This document shows, piece after piece, positions 35,293-43,988 of a DNA stretch of 64,000 nt. Source of the DNA: CAVSRC01 sp963750065. Its GTDB lineage: Bacteria; Pseudomonadota; Alphaproteobacteria; Rhizobiales; Kaistiaceae. The notes beneath the pieces are model-generated. The model did no database searches, was not told where the DNA came from, and saw nothing but the letters and a program-made list of their open reading frames with translations. Numbering within the stretch: position 1 is the stretch's first letter; each line of letters begins with the position of its first letter. The stretch is taken from contig CAVVPK010000029.1 of the NCBI GenBank assembly GCA_963750065.1, positions 62,001 through 126,000 on the forward strand. Direction: 5' to 3'. Both the position numbers and the translations under genes were made by a program.

Positions 35293-36113
35293 GGCAAGGC
35301 GTGTTCACCGGGATCGTGCCGAAGAGCATCCTCGTCGGCCTCATGGTCGTGACACTGCTGCCCTTCATCACCATGTTCTCGGCGTCGCTGGCGCCGTCCG
35401 GAAGCTATCCGCCCGGCCTGCAGTGGCCCTCCGATCCGCAATGGCAGAACTACGTTGAGGCGTTCAACGACGCCAGCATGGCGCGGCTGCTGCTCTCCAG
35501 CACGATCATCGCGTTATTCGTCGTTCCGACGTCGGTCTTCATCGGCACACTGGCCGGATTTGGCCTGGCGGCGCTGATGCCGCGCGGCCACCGCTTCATT
35601 TACCTGCTGTTCGTCCTCGGCCTCACCCTGCCGTTCGAAGGCGTCATCACGCCGCTCTACTACGAAGTGCGCGCGCTCGGCCTCCTGAACACCAAGTTTG
35701 CCATCATCCTGCCGCTGATCGGCCTGTTCATGCCGTTTTCCATCTATTGGATGCGCGCCCATTTCGTGAATGTGCCGTCCGAATTGGGCGAAGCGGCCCA
35801 GATCGACGGCGCCAGCACATGGCAGCACTTCTGGCTGGTCCAGGTCCCCATTGCCAGGCCGGCGATCACGTCACTCGCGATCCTTCAGTTCCTGTGGACC
35901 TGGAATCAGTTCCTGCTCCCGGTTGTCCTAGTCGAGAACCCGCTCGAGCGCACGATGGCCGGCGCCCTCGGCGCCTTCCAGGGCCAGTGGGGCACCAACA
36001 TCCCGCTCCTCTGTGCAGGCTCGCTGATCATCATCGCCCCGACCGTCGTGCTGTTCCTGGCCTTTCAGAAACAGTTCGTGGCGGCTCTGCTGCAAGGGTC
36101 CGTAAAGGGCTAG
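35289..36113 (+). CDS. Sugar ABC transporter permease (MalG/UgpE-like)
   Basis: 274 residues, six helices, EAA loop ELGEAAQIDGASTWQHFWLV. It is the second membrane subunit of the CUT1 importer. Its TAG stop lies within the CTAG (36110-36113) at which an IS5-family element inserted, so the target duplication kept the stop codon intact. Any gene that once followed in the operon is now cut off by the IS. The ATPase must be supplied from elsewhere (MsmK/UgpC-type sharing), or was downstream and lost. Confidence 0.93.
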   Translation: MRQGVFTGIVPKSILVGLMVVTLLPFITMFSASLAPSGSYPPGLQWPSDPQWQNYVEAFNDASMARLLLSSTIIALFVVPTSVFIGTLAGFGLAALMPRGHRFIYLLFVLGLTLPFEGVITPLYYEVRALGLLNTKFAIILPLIGLFMPFSIYWMRAHFVNVPSELGEAAQIDGASTWQHFWLVQVPIARPAITSLAILQFLWTWNQFLLPVVLVENPLERTMAGALGAFQGQWGTNIPLLCAGSLIIIAPTVVLFLAFQKQFVAALLQGSVKG

Positions 36114-36879
36114 GCTATCAACTCATTAAATCGCATCCAGATTCTGGCTGAAGCGAGTTTGACGCCAGCGAGGAAGTTGTCGGCTCGTTTGTCGTAACGG
36201 GTGGCGACGGCGCGGAAGTGTTTGAGCTTGTTGAAGAAGCGCTCGACGAGGTTGCGGTAGCGGTAGAGGAAGGTGCTGAAGGGCGGGATGTTCTTGCGGT
36301 TGGGCATGGGTTTGATGTTGGCCCAGGCACCGCGCTCGGCCAGGTTCTGGCGCAGGGCGTCGCTATCATAGGCACGGTCGGCCAGCAGGATTTGGCCCTC
36401 AGCCAAGGCTTCGAGCATGTCGGCGGCGCTGCGCCCGTCATGGGCCTGGCCCTCGGTCAGTTTGAGTGCGATGGGCAGGCCTTCGGCGTCGACCAGGGCA
36501 TGGATCTTCGTCGTCAGACCGCCGCGCGAGCGACCCATGCAACCGGATCGGTCGTCTTTTTTTGGGAGTTGGCAGCGTGCTGATGCACGCGGATGCTGGA
36601 CAAGTCGATCATCTGGATGTCGCCGTCGTAAGCCTTGGAAACCACTTCCAGAAGACGATCCCACACCCCCGCCTTGCGCCACCGGTTGAAGCGGTTGACG
36701 CAGGTCGTGTGCGGGCCATAGCGCTCGGGAATGTCGGCCCAGGGCGCTCCAGTCCGCAGCCGCCAGAAGATGCCGTTCAGCACACGCCTGTCGTCCACCC
36801 GTGGTACGCCGCGCGGCTTGTTCGGCAGAAGCGGCTGGATAACCGACCACTCGAAGTCTGTCAGATCAAAGCGTGCCAT
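36110..36879 (-). CDS. IS5-family transposase (two frames joined by -1 frameshift)
   Basis: The first frame (36879 down to about 36556) encodes the DUF4096/HTH part (MARFDLTDFEWSVIQPLLPN). The second frame, ending at 36110, encodes the DDE core (MGRSRGGLTTKIHALVD ... ILLADRAYDSDALR ... RYRNLVERFFNKLKHF). The Asp and Glu of the DDE triad are recognisable. The frames meet at a run of seven A on the coding strand (36557-36563), a classic -1 slippery site used by this IS group. The TAG stop is formed by the flanking CTAG target duplication rather than by the element. It appears intact. Confidence 0.9.
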
Positions 36880-36951
36880 CCCAATCTCCTGTGCTCAGGA
36901 AATTAAATCAGCACTCTACCGATTCGAGAATCCCATTTATGGGTCTATGAC
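36114..36951 (-). mobile_element. IS5-family insertion sequence (IS427-like), about 838 bp
   Basis: The element is flanked by CTAG on both sides (36110-36113 and 36952-36955), the kind of short TA-centred duplication expected for this family. The ends form imperfect inverted repeats (GCTATCAACTCATTAAAT at one end against GTCATAGACCCATAAAT at the other). It holds only the transposase. It inserted in the stop codon of the sugar permease gene with the transposase facing it. The intact frames and flanks suggest a fairly recent event. Confidence 0.85.
36557..36563 (-). promoter_or_regulatory. A7 slippery site for -1 ribosomal frameshifting
   Basis: CCCAAAAAAAGAC on the minus strand lies exactly where the two transposase frames overlap, and -1 slippage here yields the full DDE transposase. 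Confidence 0.75.
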
Positions 36952-37106
36952 CTAGACCAGCGGCGCCGCTCGACGCCGTCCCGATTGCAGGCGCCGACAC
37001 AGCGGCTATCTATTATGCTATTGATAATAAAAGAATAATCGGCGCGGTGGCGCTTCGATCGACGGCAGGAGAGCGTATCCGGCGAACCGACGCAGGCAAG
37101 AAGAAA

Positions 37107-37604
37107 TCAGACGACTTCGAAAACGTTGTAGATCGCACCGTTCGACAGCCGATGGCCGTGCGCAACCGCGACGATGCGGTTGAGCCAGCCGTATTTTTCC
37201 GAAGCGGTTTCGAAGATAGGCACGACGCGCATGTAATACGCGTTCGGGCTCACCTGTTCGCCGCGGCCGAGCGCCTCGAGCACGTCCTTCGGCCCGTGGC
37301 GGAGGCCCGTATAGCTCATGCCGATCAGGGCACCGTCGTCGGTCTCGAGCAGCGTGCGCACGTTGATCGTCCACGCCCCGTCGTCGCGCACGGTCTGCCA
37401 GTCGCTGCCGCTGGTCAGGATCTTGCCCTTCAGCCGCTCGCCCTCGAAATAGCCGCCCGGCAATTCGGCGATGCGCCGATCGGCCGTCGGCGTCTTGCCG
37501 ACCACATAGGGCTTCTTGATGTCGAGGAAGAAGGTCATCAGGGGACGCCACCGCAACGCGGTCATCTCGGTCGGCAGCAGTTCGGCGAGCGGTGGACGGT
37601 CCAT
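37107..37604 (-). CDS. DUF3237 domain-containing protein
   Basis: 165 residues of a small beta-barrel family of unknown function. Landmarks: LPGGYFEGERLKGKIL, GSDWQTVRDDGAWTINVRTL, TDDGALIGMSYTGLRHGP and AYYMRVVPIFETASEKYGWL. ATG at 37604 has AGGAGCTCT just upstream; the frame extends further but without conservation. It is divergent from the M24-protein gene. DUF3237 proteins often accompany aromatic or hydroxy-acid catabolic genes, but no role is shown here. Confidence 0.88.
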   Translation of the reverse strand: MDRPPLAELLPTEMTALRWRPLMTFFLDIKKPYVVGKTPTADRRIAELPGGYFEGERLKGKILTSGSDWQTVRDDGAWTINVRTLLETDDGALIGMSYTGLRHGPKDVLEALGRGEQVSPNAYYMRVVPIFETASEKYGWLNRIVAVAHGHRLSNGAIYNVFEVV

Positions 37605-37749
37605 TTCTGAGAGCTCCTTCCGGTAGCAAAGAATCGGCAAATTTCGGCCGTATTGCACGGCTTGGTTGTGCTTTGCGGGGCGCCGACGAGGCTGCCCAGC
37701 GCCGCTAAAAATCTACCACGCCGAAACGCCCTTAGACCAGTTGTAAAAT

Positions 37750-37762
37750 AGCGATTTTCGCT
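37750..37762 (+). promoter_or_regulatory. Small inverted repeat in the divergent promoter region
   Basis: AGCGA-TTT-TCGCT lies in an AT-rich stretch between the DUF3237 and M24 genes, followed by a T-run. A possible operator; a role as a weak terminator is less likely in a divergent region. Confidence 0.3.
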
Positions 37763-37875
37763 GATTTTTTGAAGGGTTAGCTATTTAAATGCGTGTTCAG
37801 CTACGCTAAAATCAAGGATGCTTTCGGACCCTGCAGTCCTTGCGGAATTCAGGGCAAATTCGTCGGAGGGAAACC

Positions 37876-39129
37876 GTGAAATACAATCGACCGCAGGCAA
37901 CTGCCTCTTGGGGGACCCAGGCCAAAGATTGGGAAGGCGGCATCGACTACAACCGGCTGTTCAAGGAGCGGCTGAAGCGTGCCCAGGAAGCGGTCCGCCA
38001 TGCCGGTCTCGGCGCGGTGCTGTGCTTCAATTTCGACAATATCCGCTACATAACCGGCACCCATATCGGCGAATGGGCGCGCGACAAGCAGATGCGTTAC
38101 GCGCTCTGTCCGGTCGAGGGCCCGCCCTTTCTGTGGGACCCGGCGCCGCCGGCCAAGCGCATTTCCTCGCCGTGGCTGAAGGACAACATCGCGGCGCCGA
38201 TCTCGACCATGCAGGGGGCGTTGCCGCCCTTCCTTGGTGTGCAGACCGACTTCGCCAAGCAGATCAAGAAGGCTCTCGTCCACTACGGCATCGAGAACGA
38301 GCCGATCGGCATCGACCTCATGGAATTGCCGATGCTGCGGGCGCTGGAGGCGGAAGGCATCGAGGTCGTCGACGGACAGCAGGCGATGCTCGACGCGCGC
38401 GAGATCAAGACCGCCGACGAGATCGAACTGCTCAAGCTCGCCGCTGCCATGGTCGACGCCACCTATGTCGATATCGCCCGCGCCATCCGGCCCGGCACAC
38501 GCGAAAACGAGCTGGTTGCCATTGCCAACGACCGCTTGTTCCGCCTGGGTTCGGAACGCGTGGAGTGCGTCAATTCGGTTTCCGGTCCGCGTGGCCGGCC
38601 GCACTCGCATACCTTCTCCGATCGCATCATCCAGCCTGGCGACATGATCTTTCTCGACATCATGCATTCCTACAACGGCTACCGGACCTGCTACTACCGC
38701 ACCTTCGTCTGCGGCGAGCCGACCAACGCTCAGATCGACGCCTACGAGACTGCATCGAAGTGGATCAGTGCCTCGATCGACATGGTCCGTCCGGGTGTGA
38801 CGCCGGACGAGATCGCCAGCGTGTGGCCGGATGCCAAGGACTTCGGCTACCGCGATGAGGCGGAAGCCTTCCTTCTGCAATACGGCCACGGCGTCGGCCT
38901 GTCCTTGTGGGAGCGTCCGATCTTCTCCAAGCGCTTCACCGGCCAGAACACGCCGCTGCGCGAAGGCATGGTCTTTGCGCTGGAGACGTGGAAGGGCGCC
39001 GACGACGGCTCGGGCGCGGCGCGCATCGAGGAGGAGGTCGTGGTCACCAAGGACGGTTGCGAGATCATCACCAACTTCCCGTCCAACCGCCTCATCTCCT
39101 GCGGATTGCCGGGTTGCGAAGTGTTCTAG
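37876..39129 (+). CDS. M24-fold (creatinase/Xaa-Pro peptidase-like) protein with one metal ligand replaced
   Basis: 417 residues. The N-terminal creatinase-like domain (GAVLCFNFDNIRYITGTHIG) and the C-terminal pita-bread fold are clear. In metallopeptidases five ligands (D, D, H, E, E) bind two metals. Here the first Asp (MIFLDIMHSYNGY), His (YGHGVGLSLWE), Glu (FALETWKG) and Glu (RIEEEVVV) can be placed. The second Asp, expected 11 residues after the first, is replaced in YRTCYYRTF by Cys. It may bind one metal, as in DddP-like DMSP lyases or ectoine hydrolase relatives, or none, as in creatinase. GTG at 37876 is chosen for the GGAGGG site 6 bases before; the long upstream frame is unconserved. 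It leads a group with CobW and DoxX genes. Confidence 0.87.
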   Translation: MKYNRPQATASWGTQAKDWEGGIDYNRLFKERLKRAQEAVRHAGLGAVLCFNFDNIRYITGTHIGEWARDKQMRYALCPVEGPPFLWDPAPPAKRISSPWLKDNIAAPISTMQGALPPFLGVQTDFAKQIKKALVHYGIENEPIGIDLMELPMLRALEAEGIEVVDGQQAMLDAREIKTADEIELLKLAAAMVDATYVDIARAIRPGTRENELVAIANDRLFRLGSERVECVNSVSGPRGRPHSHTFSDRIIQPGDMIFLDIMHSYNGYRTCYYRTFVCGEPTNAQIDAYETASKWISASIDMVRPGVTPDEIASVWPDAKDFGYRDEAEAFLLQYGHGVGLSLWERPIFSKRFTGQNTPLREGMVFALETWKGADDGSGAARIEEEVVVTKDGCEIITNFPSNRLISCGLPGCEVF

Positions 39130-39189
39130 GGAATCCCGATATAGGTCGCGAGGTCGGACTGCGCCGGCCTCCATCTGGGAAACACGCGA

Positions 39190-40290
39190 TTGTCATTGAC
39201 CCCGGTCACCATTCTCACCGGTTTTCTCGGCAGCGGGAAGACGACACTGCTTAATCGCGCCCTCAGCCATCCGGCGCTGGCGCGCACCGCGGTCGTCATC
39301 AACGAGTTCGGCGAGATCAGCCTCGATCACGCGCTGGCGACCACCAGCGACGATACGATCATGGTTCTCGAGAACGGCTGTCTCTGCTGCACGGTCTTCG
39401 GCGATCTGGTCGGCACGCTGAACACGCTCTATCACCGGCGCGAGGCCGGCGAGGTCCCGCCCTTCGACCATGTCGTCATCGAAACCTCCGGCCTCGCCGA
39501 TCCAGCGCCGGTGGCGCAGGCTTTCCTGTCGGAACCGACGCTTGCCGGCCTTTACCGCGTCGGCACCGTGATCACCATCGTCGATGCGGTGAACGGGCCG
39601 GGGACGCTCGAACGCCATGAGGAATCCGTTCGCCAGGTGGCGCTTGCCGATCACATCCTGATCGCCAAACTCGATCTGGTTGCCGATGCCGAACGGGCCG
39701 ATGCGGAGGCGGCATTGACCGCCCGTCTCAGCGACCTCAACCCGGCCGCCGTCATCAGGCGAGTCGACGATCCGTCTTTCGACGCGGTCGCCCTGTTGAG
39801 CGAACCGGGACTCGATCCGGCCGAAGGCGATGTTGCGGCAACGAAGTGGCTGAACCTCGAAGCCTACGAGCATCACGATCATGACCATCATGATCATGAC
39901 CACGATCATGACGGCGATCACGCCCATCACCATCATCATCACTCGAGCGACATCGCGTCCTTCGCCTTCATCCGCGAGGAACCGACATCGCGCTACGCGC
40001 TGCAACTTCTCCTCAATGCGCTGGAACAGAATCTCGGGCCGAACCTCTTGCGGGTGAAGGGCCTGGTCAATGTCGACGACGAGCCGGACAAGCCGGCGGT
40101 GATCCAGGGCGCGCAGCACCTGCTGCACAACATCTCGTGGCTCGATCGCTGGCCGGACGCCGACCGGCGGACCCGTATCGTGTTCATCACCCAGAACATC
40201 GACCGTGCCTCCGTCGAAGAGATGATCGGCCTGCTCGACCGGGTCGCGACACGGACGGCGAAAGCGCGACAGCGCGCCGAGTCGCGCTGA
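39190..40290 (+). CDS. CobW/COG0523 family GTPase (metallochaperone)
   Basis: 366 residues. G3E GTPase: Walker A GFLGSGKTT (about 11-19), GCLCC metal site (the CxCC of COG0523, about 68-72), the Walker B-like VVIETSGLADP and the NKxD-like AKLDL. A His/Asp-rich loop (about 226-255, with HDHDHHDHDHD) is inserted before the CobW C-terminal domain; it should bind zinc, nickel or cobalt. TTG at 39190 is the only good start near the P-loop. Families such as this deliver metals to target enzymes; the preceding M24-type protein is a plausible client by position, but this is inference. Confidence 0.93.
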   Translation: MSLTPVTILTGFLGSGKTTLLNRALSHPALARTAVVINEFGEISLDHALATTSDDTIMVLENGCLCCTVFGDLVGTLNTLYHRREAGEVPPFDHVVIETSGLADPAPVAQAFLSEPTLAGLYRVGTVITIVDAVNGPGTLERHEESVRQVALADHILIAKLDLVADAERADAEAALTARLSDLNPAAVIRRVDDPSFDAVALLSEPGLDPAEGDVAATKWLNLEAYEHHDHDHHDHDHDHDGDHAHHHHHHSSDIASFAFIREEPTSRYALQLLLNALEQNLGPNLLRVKGLVNVDDEPDKPAVIQGAQHLLHNISWLDRWPDADRRTRIVFITQNIDRASVEEMIGLLDRVATRTAKARQRAESR

Positions 40291-40332
40291 ACACCGCCCG
40301 ACCGGCGGACGCAGACAGGGGAGGGCACGCCC

Positions 40333-40695
40333 ATGGGATCGCATTTCAATCTGCTGGACGAGTTCAACATTCTCAGGCTGATGACGGGACTGTTCTTCAT
40401 CCCGCACATCATCGGCAAATTCACCGAGCCCAAGGCGCTTGAACTTTTCGGTGCCTTCGGCTTCAAGCCGCCGCGCTTCTGGCTCTATCTTGCCTGCGCC
40501 ATCGAGATCGTTCTTGTCGTCGGTCTCGTCTTCGGCATCTACACGCGCTTCGTCGCCGCGATCGCGGCCATCCATCTCCTGGTCGCCGCCGGGGCGACCT
40601 ATCGCCATAACGGCAAGTGGCTGTGGCACATCGGCGGCGTCGAGTACTGCGTATTCTGGGCGCTCGCCTCGGTCGTCGTCGCCATGCACGGGTGA
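40333..40695 (+). CDS. DoxX family membrane protein
   Basis: 120 residues with four hydrophobic helices (LMTGLFFIPHIIGKF; FWLYLACAIEIVLVVGLVFG; FVAAIAAIHLLVAAGA; YCVFWALASVVVAMHG). The pattern ILRLMTGLFFIPHIIGKF fits the DoxX/DoxD family. GGGGAGGG precedes the ATG. It lies 42 bases after the CobW gene. Function in this context unknown. Confidence 0.85.
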   Translation: MGSHFNLLDEFNILRLMTGLFFIPHIIGKFTEPKALELFGAFGFKPPRFWLYLACAIEIVLVVGLVFGIYTRFVAAIAAIHLLVAAGATYRHNGKWLWHIGGVEYCVFWALASVVVAMHG

Positions 40696-40760
40696 ACGGC
40701 GGCCGCTTTTTCGTTCTCGCCGGTTGCCGCCGGCACCAAACAACTCACCTGGAGGCAGTC

Positions 40761-41645
40761 ATGAAGGTCGGTTTCATCGGACTCGGGCGCATGGGTGCGG
40801 CAATGGCCGATCGCATCCTCGGCGGCGGTCACGAGATCGCGGTCTATAATCGCACACCATCGAAATGCGCCGACCTTGTCGGCCGCGGTGCCAAGCACGC
40901 CGAAACCATTGCTGCAGCCGCATCTTTCGGCGAGGTGGTCGTCACCATGCTGGAAAACGACAAGGCGCTGGCGAGCATCGTGCATCACAGCGGCGGCCTG
41001 CTCGAGTCGATACCGAAAGGCGGTATCCATCTGGCAATGGGCACGCACAGCGTCGCCCTGATTGCCGAACTGACCGAAGCGCATGCCAAGGCGGGGCAGG
41101 TTCTGGTCAGCGCGCCGGTGATGGGGCGGCCGCCGGTGGCAGCATCCGGCCAGCTCGGCATCCTCGCCGGAGGCCCGGCCGACGCGGTCGCCAAATGCCA
41201 GCCGCTGTTCGAGTTCATAGGACGCCGCGTCTTCAATTGCGGTCCAGCTCCGGCTGGCGCGGCGACCGCCAAGATCGCCAACAACTTCGTTCTCGCCTGC
41301 GCCGTCGAGGCGATGAGCGAGGGATTCGTTCTGGCCGAGAAGAACGGCGTTCCGGTGTCGACCTTCTACGACGTCCTGACCGACGGGCTGTTCGCATCGC
41401 CAGCCTACAAGATCTACGGCAAGCTGATCGCCGAGAAGGGTTATCTCGGCGAAGCGGGATTCGCCGCGACGACTGCATTGAAGGATGTGAACCTGGCGCT
41501 CGCCGCCGGTGAAGGCGCCGGCGTGCCGTTGCCTAGCGCCAATGTCTGCCGCGACCGGCTGATCGGAACGATTGCGCGCGGCAATGGCGAACGCGACTGG
41601 TCGGTTCTGGCCGATGAGCAGGCACGGGCGAGCGGCAAGGACTGA
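40761..41645 (+). CDS. 3-Hydroxyisobutyrate dehydrogenase-like beta-hydroxyacid dehydrogenase
   Basis: 294 residues. Two-domain NAD(P)-dependent enzyme: Rossmann GFIGLGRMGAAMA (about 4-16), substrate loop with SAPVMGRPPVAASGQLGILAGG (in parts), and the catalytic Lys in GAATAKIANNFVL (about 173). The family oxidises 3-hydroxyisobutyrate, tartronate semialdehyde or related acids; some members reduce succinic semialdehyde. GGAGG lies 8 bases upstream. It is 65 bases after the DoxX gene and converges with the E2 gene. Confidence 0.9.
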   Translation: MKVGFIGLGRMGAAMADRILGGGHEIAVYNRTPSKCADLVGRGAKHAETIAAAASFGEVVVTMLENDKALASIVHHSGGLLESIPKGGIHLAMGTHSVALIAELTEAHAKAGQVLVSAPVMGRPPVAASGQLGILAGGPADAVAKCQPLFEFIGRRVFNCGPAPAGAATAKIANNFVLACAVEAMSEGFVLAEKNGVPVSTFYDVLTDGLFASPAYKIYGKLIAEKGYLGEAGFAATTALKDVNLALAAGEGAGVPLPSANVCRDRLIGTIARGNGERDWSVLADEQARASGKD

Positions 41646-41672
41646 TGGGACGCCGTCGGGACTCGATTCAGC

Positions 41673-43001
41673 CTACAGGAGAATGCTGAGCGGCGATGCG
41701 ACGACGGACTTGAACGCCGCCAGCAGTTCCGCCCCGAGTGCGCCATCGACCACGCGGTGATCGCAGGAAAGCGTTACCGTCATCGTGCCGGCGAAGGCGA
41801 CACTGCCATCCTCCGTCTCGACGGCCTGGCGGCGCGTCGCACCGACGGCAAGGATGGTGCCGTGCGGTGGATTGATGATGGCGGAGAATTCGCGCACGCC
41901 ATACATGCCGAGATTCGAGATGGCGCTCGACCCGCCCTTGTATTCGTCCGGCAGCAGCTTGCGCGCGCGGGCGCGTGCCGCAAGATCGCGCATTTCCGTG
42001 GCGATGGCCTTCACCGATTTGGATTCGGCATTGCGCAAGACTGGCGTGATCAGGCCGCCATCGAGCGCTACAGCAACAGCCACATCTGAGACCGAGAAGC
42101 GCAGGATGCGGTCCGCCGCCCACACCGCATTGGCGGTGGGCACGGCCTGAAGTGCCACCGCCCATGCCTTGATGAGGAAATCGTTGAGCGAAATCCTGTA
42201 TGTGGGCTCGCCGTTCTCGCCGCGCGGCGCGGCGGCGTTGATGTCCTCATGCAGCTTGATCAACGCGTCCACCGCGATATCGTCGCCGATGTAGAAATGC
42301 GGCACCGTCTGCTTGGCCATTTGCAGGCGGCTGGCGATTGTCATGCGCATCGCGTCGACGGCGATCTCGTCGAAGGGCGTGTTCCTGTAGAGCGCCATGA
42401 TCTCCGCTGCGCTCGGTCCGGCCGCCACGCTGCCGGACGACGGACGCGCGCTCGACTGAGCCCGGATATCGGCAGCGACGATGCGCCCGCGCGGGCCGGA
42501 ACCCTTGATCTCGGCCAAGTCGATGCCGGCCTCGGCGGCAAGCCGTCGGGCGAGCGGTGTCACGACAGTGCCGCCGGGCGCCGTGGCGGAGCCGAAATTC
42601 TTCGCCGGCGTGCGCACCTCGTAATAGGGATCGAGCACGATCGGCCCGCTGGCGGCGGCTGCCGGAACCGTAACCGACGCTGTCTTGAGAGGAGCAAGCG
42701 AGGGGGCCGCCGGGGCGTCAGCCGGTTTCGGCGATGGTGCGGCGGGTGTCGGCGACGCCGCGGCACGGCTGCTGCCGATGATCGCGACCACCGCACCGAC
42801 CTTGACGACCTCGCCGACCTGGACGCGGATCTCGAAGAGCGTGCCGCCGTCGGTCGCCTGGATTTCCATGGTGACCTTGTCGGTCTCGATCTCGAAAAGG
42901 TTCTCTCCGGCCTTCACCGTATCGCCGACCGACTTGAACCACGTCGCCACCTTGCCTTCCGACACGGTCTCGCCGAGCTGCGGCATCAGGACGTCCATCA
43001 T
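41673..43001 (-). CDS. 2-oxo acid dehydrogenase complex E2 (lipoyl dihydrolipoamide acyltransferase)
   Basis: 442 residues. Residues about 1-76 are a lipoyl domain with the lipoylated Lys42 in EIETDKVTMEI. A Pro/Ala linker leads to a peripheral-subunit-binding domain (about 143-180, TPLARRLAAEAGIDLAEIKG). The acyltransferase core ends with DHRVVDGALGAELLAAF, which holds the catalytic His and Asp. It transfers the acyl group from E1 to CoA. With E1alpha and E1beta just upstream it forms a three-gene unit; no E3 gene is adjacent. Features match acetoin dehydrogenase AcoC or branched-chain/pyruvate E2 proteins, so the substrate is open. Confidence 0.93.
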   Translation of the reverse strand: MMDVLMPQLGETVSEGKVATWFKSVGDTVKAGENLFEIETDKVTMEIQATDGGTLFEIRVQVGEVVKVGAVVAIIGSSRAAASPTPAAPSPKPADAPAAPSLAPLKTASVTVPAAAASGPIVLDPYYEVRTPAKNFGSATAPGGTVVTPLARRLAAEAGIDLAEIKGSGPRGRIVAADIRAQSSARPSSGSVAAGPSAAEIMALYRNTPFDEIAVDAMRMTIASRLQMAKQTVPHFYIGDDIAVDALIKLHEDINAAAPRGENGEPTYRISLNDFLIKAWAVALQAVPTANAVWAADRILRFSVSDVAVAVALDGGLITPVLRNAESKSVKAIATEMRDLAARARARKLLPDEYKGGSSAISNLGMYGVREFSAIINPPHGTILAVGATRRQAVETEDGSVAFAGTMTVTLSCDHRVVDGALGAELLAAFKSVVASPLSILL

Positions 43002-43007
43002 GCGCTC

Positions 43008-43988
43008 CTAGCTCTCGAGCGTCCGCTTGACGCGATCGACGATGCGGCTTGCACTTGGGATTGCCATGTCTTCGAGCGCGTCGGAGGCGGGCAGCGGGAT
43101 ATGCGGCGTGGTGATCCTGACCGGCGGGCCGTCGAGATCGTAGAAGCCCTCGTCGGCGACGATCGACACGATCTCGGCCCCCCAGCCGCACAGGCGCGGG
43201 TTCTCCTCGACCGTGAACAGGCGTCCGGTCCTGGCCACCGAGGCGAGGATCGTCTGGGTGTCGAGCGGTACCAGCGAGCGCACGTCGATCACCTCGCAGT
43301 CGATGCCGTGCTCGCGCTTGAGCGCCTCGGCCGCTTCCAGCGCGCGCGGCACCATCAGCGCCAGCGCCAGGATGGTGGCGTCCTTGCCCGGCCGCAGGAT
43401 CTTGGCGCTGCCCAGCGTATCGACGATCTCGCCGTCGGGAACCTCGCCCTTCACCGCATAGAGCGACTTGTGCTCGAGGAAGATCACCGGATCGGGATCG
43501 CGCACCGAAGCAGCCAGGAGCCCGATCACATCGACCGGCGAGGACGGCGCCACCACCTTCAGACCGGGGATCATCATGCACCAGTTCTCGACGCTCTGGC
43601 TGTGCTGGGCGCCGAAGCGCGAGCCGCCGCCATTGGCCGTGCGCACCACCAGCGGCACCTTGACCTGGCCGTTGGTCATGTAGCGGCTCTTGGGGAACTC
43701 GTTGGCGATGTAGTCGAAGCAGACCGCGAAGAAGTCCGAGAACATGATCTCGGCGATCGGCTTCAGCCCGGTCATCGCCGCCCCCATGGCAGCCCCCATG
43801 ATCGCCTGCTCGGAGATCGGCGTGTCGCGCACCCGGAGCGGGCCGAACTGCTCGTAGAGGCCGACGGTCGCCTTGAACACGCCGCCGGCCTTGGCGATGT
43901 CCTCGCCCAGGAACACAACGTCCTCGTCGCGCTCCATCTCCTGCGCGATGCCGCGGATGACCGCGTCGCGATAGGTCAGTTCCGCCAT
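43008..43988 (-). CDS. 2-oxo acid/acetoin dehydrogenase E1 component, beta subunit
   Basis: 326 residues, transketolase pyrimidine and C-terminal domains: TYRDAVIRGIAQEMERDEDV, VFLGEDIAKAGG, SEQAIMGAAMGAAMTG, then EVIDVRSLVPLDTQTIL. Pairs with E1alpha to form the thiamine-diphosphate site. ATG at 43988 is used because the conserved domain starts at residue 2; it overlaps the E1alpha gene by 13 bases and E2 follows after 6 bases. Confidence 0.93.
   Translation of the reverse strand: MAELTYRDAVIRGIAQEMERDEDVVFLGEDIAKAGGVFKATVGLYEQFGPLRVRDTPISEQAIMGAAMGAAMTGLKPIAEIMFSDFFAVCFDYIANEFPKSRYMTNGQVKVPLVVRTANGGGSRFGAQHSQSVENWCMMIPGLKVVAPSSPVDVIGLLAASVRDPDPVIFLEHKSLYAVKGEVPDGEIVDTLGSAKILRPGKDATILALALMVPRALEAAEALKREHGIDCEVIDVRSLVPLDTQTILASVARTGRLFTVEENPRLCGWGAEIVSIVADEGFYDLDGPPVRITTPHIPLPASDALEDMAIPSASRIVDRVKRTLES

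Noticed and set aside
39880..39950. Short tandem repeat resembling a CRISPR or satellite
   Set aside because: It is the codon repeat of the His/Asp-rich loop within the CobW coding sequence, without spacers.
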